A DNA stretch of 9,425 nt from Verrucomicrobiales bacterium (GTDB lineage Bacteria; Verrucomicrobiota; Verrucomicrobiia; Verrucomicrobiales; DEV007): NCBI GenBank assembly GCA_002708885.1, contig PAPL01000028.1, positions 1 through 9,425 of the forward strand, in the 5' to 3' direction. Positions 5,819 to 9,425 of the stretch are shown one piece after another (the stretch's first letter is position 1; each line of letters starts with the position of its first letter). A program made the position numbers and the translations under genes. The notes beneath the pieces are model-generated. The model was not told where the DNA came from. It ran no database searches and saw nothing but the letters and a program-made list of their open reading frames with translations.

Positions 5819-8064
5819 GTTCTGCGGGCCGCAGCCACGTTACTGAGTTGAAGTGAAGTGGCGATGTCTGTCTCGCCCTGACTTATTTTATTGGTGAATC
5901 TTTTCGCGAGTATTGATTGCAGTACGAAACATAAAATACATAGACCCAGTAACCAGCTGGTCAGGTCACTTCCTTTCCGGGCATTCTGGATTTTCTGACC
6001 AAGCTCCCCTTCAAGGATCTTAGCATTTGTCATTGCTCCTACTGTTTCCTTCAGCACAGCGGGAGCAACGACTCGTACGTCGGATTCTTTCGGATCGGAA
6101 TTGGCAGCGATGGCGCCGAGGACCGAGTCCTGTGCGCCTATGATTTGATAGATTCCGCTCTCATTTATGTCCTCAGCCTTGATTTCAGCTTTGAAACTTT
6201 CATTGGTCAGTGAGGTTAACTCAACATATGGCCTGTCCGTATCACCGGTCTCGTCAGGATCTGTGCTTAATTTACCTAGTGAGGCGGTGGCGGGTTTAGT
6301 TCCTGCGATGCTGATGCTTTTGGTTTGATTTATTCTTGCCAATCTTGAATCAGGTTTGCTCGTCATTGTGGTTGCGGCCTGCTGTATCATGATTGCATAG
6401 ACAGGATGAAGTACCAGTTCACTCCAGGATCTGTCCGCGCTCGTTGCACATAAGATCACTGACCCTTCACCGACGGTCTTTGATATGAGGACCGGTGCGT
6501 TTGTTTCTACTAAGCTCAGAATGACCTGAGATCCCGGTAACGGTTCGATACTGTTTATACTTTTAACTTTTGCGGCATTGACCATTTCCTCTGTCATGGA
6601 TTTTACTACCCGAGCCAGAGGATGATCGGAGTCAGGAAATGCCAATGACCATTGACCTTGATTTTCCTCTCCGCTACTGGTCTTGGGACCAATTTTTCCA
6701 GGCAAAATACTTTCCTCGCCATTACCAAAGCTTTGTTCATATTTTTCAGGATTAATATTTTCACCTGCAAAAACAATGAGTCCTCCACCATTGCTGGTGA
6801 AGTCCTTCAGGCGCTGTGCAATTTCCGCGGAAGGTGCTGATACGTTTGCGAGAATGATGATGTCGTAGTCATTGAGTTTTTCCAGAGTCAGGTCGGATGA
6901 ATCTACAGAAGTGACCTGGATTCCGTTCTCTTCGTCTCCACTGCTCAATCTGAGAGCGTTTTCGAGGAAAAACAGATCGTTGTTTTGTGTTCCTATGCCC
7001 CCATCAATGGAATCCGTGGCACAAAGGACTCGGACCCTGGGCCGAACGTTAACGACGGTGTGTCGTGAATTGTCCTCCCCGAGACTGTCCTTCGAGATTT
7101 TTGCGGTGATACTCAGGTCTCCGGGATTTTCATAATTTGCCAGGAAAGGAATTACCTTTGATTCTCCGGAACCGATCGTTCCCAGTGTTTGTCTTCTTAC
7201 AAGATTACTGTTCTGATAAAATTCGATGTTGCCCGCATCCGCATCATTTGTCCCGAAGTTCTTAACTGTCGCTTCGAAACGGGCCACTCCTGAATTGTTT
7301 AATGAACCTGACACATAATTGAGTGAGGTGACGCTGCGATTCTCATCGCCTTCGGAATTTACTGGTACCAAATAGATGCTCGCGGCAATTTTCCCAAGCA
7401 TTGTTTTGGCTTCAGTTGAGAGGCTACTCCAGTCCGATTGTTGAGCATCAGTAATGATATGAATTTCCTTTGTTCCTGCCTTCATCTCATCAGACATCTC
7501 TTTGAGTAAAGGAATGCTGTTTTCGATGTTACTTTGATGGGTAGATGCGCCTACCCTTTTAGCATTGTCGAGGATTTCACTGATTTTGTTTGTATCATAG
7601 TCAGCTGCTCTTAGTGGAACTTTCTTTGGGTCGCCAATTTCTCTTTCGTTAAGGAAGACGATGCTGACCTTGTCTCCGGGCGATGCTGTCTCAAGAATCT
7701 TACGGGCCTTTTCTATGGCTGTTTCGAACCTTGTGGTGGCTCCATGGTTCATACTTAAGGAATCATCGATTGCAACTACCATCCCTACTCTCTGGTTGCC
7801 TACTAGTGACGAATCCTTGAGAATGGGTCTGAGTAATGCGGTCGCAAGCAAGAGTAACGTGAGGCAGCGCAATAAAAGAATAATGAAGTCTTCTAGTCTG
7901 ATCTGGCCCGACCTGACAACTAGGGCTCTTCTTAGGAGCTCCATTGCGGCCCAGTCCGTTTCTTTTTTATTCTTCCTGTAAAGGAGGTGTATGATGATCG
8001 GAACGGCTACTCCGATTGCGGCAAGCGTTCCCCATACTGATAGTAGATTTAAGGATGAAAACAT
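5815..8064 (-). CDS. BatA-type membrane protein with VWA domain and GATase-like domain (749 aa)
   Basis: Residues 1-80 match the BatA N-terminal module: helix about 10-28 with the PIIIHLLYRKNKK end, a W-A-A-x-x-L-L-R stretch, then a second helix about 60-80 ending in ALLRP. A VWA domain follows (about 92-235) with the MIDAS residues in place: D100-x-S102-x-S104, T175 and D206 in IITDAQQSDW. Residues about 245-340 look like a CARDB/Ig-type beta domain. Residues about 343-460 are a class I glutamine-amidotransferase-like Rossmann fold (YDIIILANVSAP, GGGLIVFAG) without a visible catalytic cysteine. The block VGEGSVILCATSADRSW at 531-547 is typical of long PVC BatA proteins. A last helix at about 703-720 precedes a short K/R-containing tail. 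It is probably an inner-membrane protein with its VWA domain exposed outside the cytoplasm, binding partner proteins through a metal ion. AAAGG-like purines (AAAGG) lie about 12 bases before the ATG, a weak and distant Shine-Dalgarno. The true partner is unknown. Confidence 0.92.
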   Translation of the reverse strand: MFSSLNLLSVWGTLAAIGVAVPIIIHLLYRKNKKETDWAAMELLRRALVVRSGQIRLEDFIILLLRCLTLLLLATALLRPILKDSSLVGNQRVGMVVAIDDSLSMNHGATTRFETAIEKARKILETASPGDKVSIVFLNEREIGDPKKVPLRAADYDTNKISEILDNAKRVGASTHQSNIENSIPLLKEMSDEMKAGTKEIHIITDAQQSDWSSLSTEAKTMLGKIAASIYLVPVNSEGDENRSVTSLNYVSGSLNNSGVARFEATVKNFGTNDADAGNIEFYQNSNLVRRQTLGTIGSGESKVIPFLANYENPGDLSITAKISKDSLGEDNSRHTVVNVRPRVRVLCATDSIDGGIGTQNNDLFFLENALRLSSGDEENGIQVTSVDSSDLTLEKLNDYDIIILANVSAPSAEIAQRLKDFTSNGGGLIVFAGENINPEKYEQSFGNGEESILPGKIGPKTSSGEENQGQWSLAFPDSDHPLARVVKSMTEEMVNAAKVKSINSIEPLPGSQVILSLVETNAPVLISKTVGEGSVILCATSADRSWSELVLHPVYAIMIQQAATTMTSKPDSRLARINQTKSISIAGTKPATASLGKLSTDPDETGDTDRPYVELTSLTNESFKAEIKAEDINESGIYQIIGAQDSVLGAIAANSDPKESDVRVVAPAVLKETVGAMTNAKILEGELGQKIQNARKGSDLTSWLLGLCILCFVLQSILAKRFTNKISQGETDIATSLQLSNVAAARRT

Positions 8065-8069
8065 TTAAA

Positions 8070-9425
8070 TTATGTGCCTTTGGTTCTGGTTTGAGTGGTT
8101 TTTTGATTTGCCGATAAGGAGACGAAGTGTGCGTCCCTTAACTCAATTGCACAGGGAAATATTAATCTGCCCTGAAAATTGACTTTGAGTTCCAGTTCGG
8201 ATCCCGGATCGATCATTATTTGTACGAGTTGCTCTTTTGAGTCAGGATCAACGTTAGTTGTAGTGTTTTTGTTTAGCGACCCTAGTGATGTGACCACTGA
8301 TCCTCTGTTCCCTTGTCCGGGAGCTATTGTTGAGCGGAATATAATTTGTCCTGGGCTCAGTTCAGGAACGGAATAGATTATCTGTGATTGCGGATTTATT
8401 TTAAGTGAAGTGATTGATGATTTTAAAGATTTTATAAGTTTCGGTGATGGCGGAGCTATGATTGGACCAGTGGCCTTATAGGTCTTGGCTCTGAGGTCGG
8501 ACAGCCAAGCAACATTTTTTGGTCTGCGTTTGAGACTATGAATTCCGTTAAGAGGGAACCGAAGTTTTCCAACGATGTCGTGCGTCACGGAAAGATGATC
8601 TCCTGCCTCATCAATGACAACGTTTCCGCGTATTCTGGTACCGTCAGTCAATGCCAGTTCGTCCCTGGTATTAGTTTCCTCTGAGTTTTGATCGCTCACT
8701 ACGAAGCGTCGAATGCCCTGCCTTGGTATGGGTATTATTCCTAATGGACTTTCAATGGCGATGTCTTTTTCTCTGATCCAAATCAGTTTGCCGGGTATGG
8801 GTTCTCCCTGAATTCTATAGAGTGTGCCGGGCTGTTTGCCATTATCAGGACCCTTTTCCTTTTTGTTAAATTCAAGCATCCGGATTTGGCTCAGTGGAAT
8901 GGAATGGGTACCTGCAAAACTGGTTTGAACGCTTATTTTTCGGTCTTCGAGTCCTGTGATTTTGCAGGACCAGGATTCACCGTTTCTTAGTCGGATAAAA
9001 TCGGCATTGGCCTGAAAATTAACGGGTTTATTGGTGAAAATACTTAAGGTGTTTTCAAATGGGGTTGATTCGTTCTTGTCATTGGTGATATTGCCTTCTT
9101 TCAGATTAAAGGGTCCACTGATTCTTTTTCCTGAATCAATGAGCTGGGCAAATCCCGAATCAACTTTTGGCGGCGTTGGGGGATTGGAAATGGTTCTTTT
9201 TCCCTTGGCCTGATCAGTTTGAGTTATCTGATCCACATTGATGTGGCCCCAGATACTTGTCGCATTATCAATGATTTGAAACCTGCCTTCCTTATTGATA
9301 AATTCCCTAACGTCAAAGCTGACCGGTTCGAAAATATCCGAATCATTTCCAGTCACGGTTCTGGTCACTTTTCCTTCAATAATTAAGTTGGCCTGTAACT
9401 TAGTTTCTGAGGATCCGCCGCTCAG
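8070..9425 (-). CDS. Secreted-type beta-rich protein, partial (5' end outside window): galactose-binding-like fold, three SH3-like repeats, NPCBM-like C-terminus
   Basis: The frame is open to the window edge, so the 451 visible residues are the C-terminal part of a longer protein. The GTG at 9366-9368 is internal, because 19 in-frame codons precede it up to base 9425. Visible residues about 1-68 end in RTVTGNDS, then WGHINVDQI at 59-67. That pattern is typical of the jelly-roll, carbohydrate-binding-like modules of PVC secreted proteins. Residues about 144-185, 201-243 and 255-299 form three similar units (a G-containing turn, strand, strand, then a hydrophobic I-P-x-x-x-I/L end), for example LTDGTRIRGNV in the third. 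Residues about 303-437 resemble an NPCBM/NEW2 domain: WLSDLRAKTYKATGP, then YSVPEL, FRSTIAPG, RGSVV and a closing PCAIELRDAHFVS. The usual 'G-x-G-x-H' signature of that family is not recognisable. Ligand and role are unknown. The stop is 5 bases before the next start, so it is almost certainly co-transcribed. The signal peptide, if any, is outside the window. Confidence 0.85.
   Translation of the reverse strand: MSGGSSETKLQANLIIEGKVTRTVTGNDSDIFEPVSFDVREFINKEGRFQIIDNATSIWGHINVDQITQTDQAKGKRTISNPPTPPKVDSGFAQLIDSGKRISGPFNLKEGNITNDKNESTPFENTLSIFTNKPVNFQANADFIRLRNGESWSCKITGLEDRKISVQTSFAGTHSIPLSQIRMLEFNKKEKGPDNGKQPGTLYRIQGEPIPGKLIWIREKDIAIESPLGIIPIPRQGIRRFVVSDQNSEETNTRDELALTDGTRIRGNVVIDEAGDHLSVTHDIVGKLRFPLNGIHSLKRRPKNVAWLSDLRAKTYKATGPIIAPPSPKLIKSLKSSITSLKINPQSQIIYSVPELSPGQIIFRSTIAPGQGNRGSVVTSLGSLNKNTTTNVDPDSKEQLVQIMIDPGSELELKVNFQGRLIFPCAIELRDAHFVSLSANQKTTQTRTKGT

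Noticed and set aside
7661..7981. Plus-strand frame of 106 codons
   Set aside because: It lies opposite the conserved BatA and VWA parts of the minus-strand gene and has no recognisable domain or start signal.
9366..9368. GTG as the true start of the beta-rich protein
   Set aside because: Nineteen in-frame codons precede it without a stop up to the window edge, and the jelly-roll motif would be cut in the middle. The start lies outside.

Overview
The window is wholly occupied by part of one gene cluster. Five reading frames all lie on the minus strand and are read from high to low coordinates. Gaps between genes are 5, 17 and 18 bases, and one junction is a 4-base stop/start overlap. No non-coding stretch exceeds 18 bases, so no promoter or terminator of the operon is visible; both must lie outside the window. 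The sequence is moderately AT-rich by eye.

The protein types suggest a Planctomycetota or related PVC-group bacterium (inference). The evidence is a BatA-type membrane VWA protein next to a second VWA protein with a GATase-like domain, a DUF4175-like membrane protein, a secreted protein with a WGHINVDQI motif and an NPCBM-like end, and a secreted acidic protein with DPFADD and FGDDG repeats. I could not run a search, so the phylum is not proven.

In transcription order: (1) >9425-8070 is the C-terminal 451 residues of a probably exported beta-rich protein, with a galactose-binding-like fold, three short SH3-like repeats and a degenerate NPCBM-like end. (2) 8064-5815 is a 749-residue BatA/VWA membrane protein. 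(3) 5797-3398 is a 799-residue VWA plus GATase-like membrane protein. (4) 3379-1676 is a 567-residue DUF4175-like membrane protein with a large beta-rich domain and a short coiled-coil end. (5) 1679-<1 is a secreted, helix-rich and then repeat-rich acidic protein of at least 559 residues, running off the window. This last gene is easy to miss because its stop lies outside the window.

The two VWA proteins both keep MIDAS metal-binding residues. Both are anchored by N-terminal membrane helices plus a C-terminal one, so they probably present metal-dependent adhesion domains in the periplasm. The DUF4175-like protein and the helical secreted protein are translationally coupled and may be partners. 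Relatives of such clusters often sit beside MoxR AAA+ ATPase and DUF58 genes; neither is in this window, and their presence nearby is a prediction. The biological role of this type of operon is poorly known, and an envelope assembly or surface-maintenance role is only an inference.
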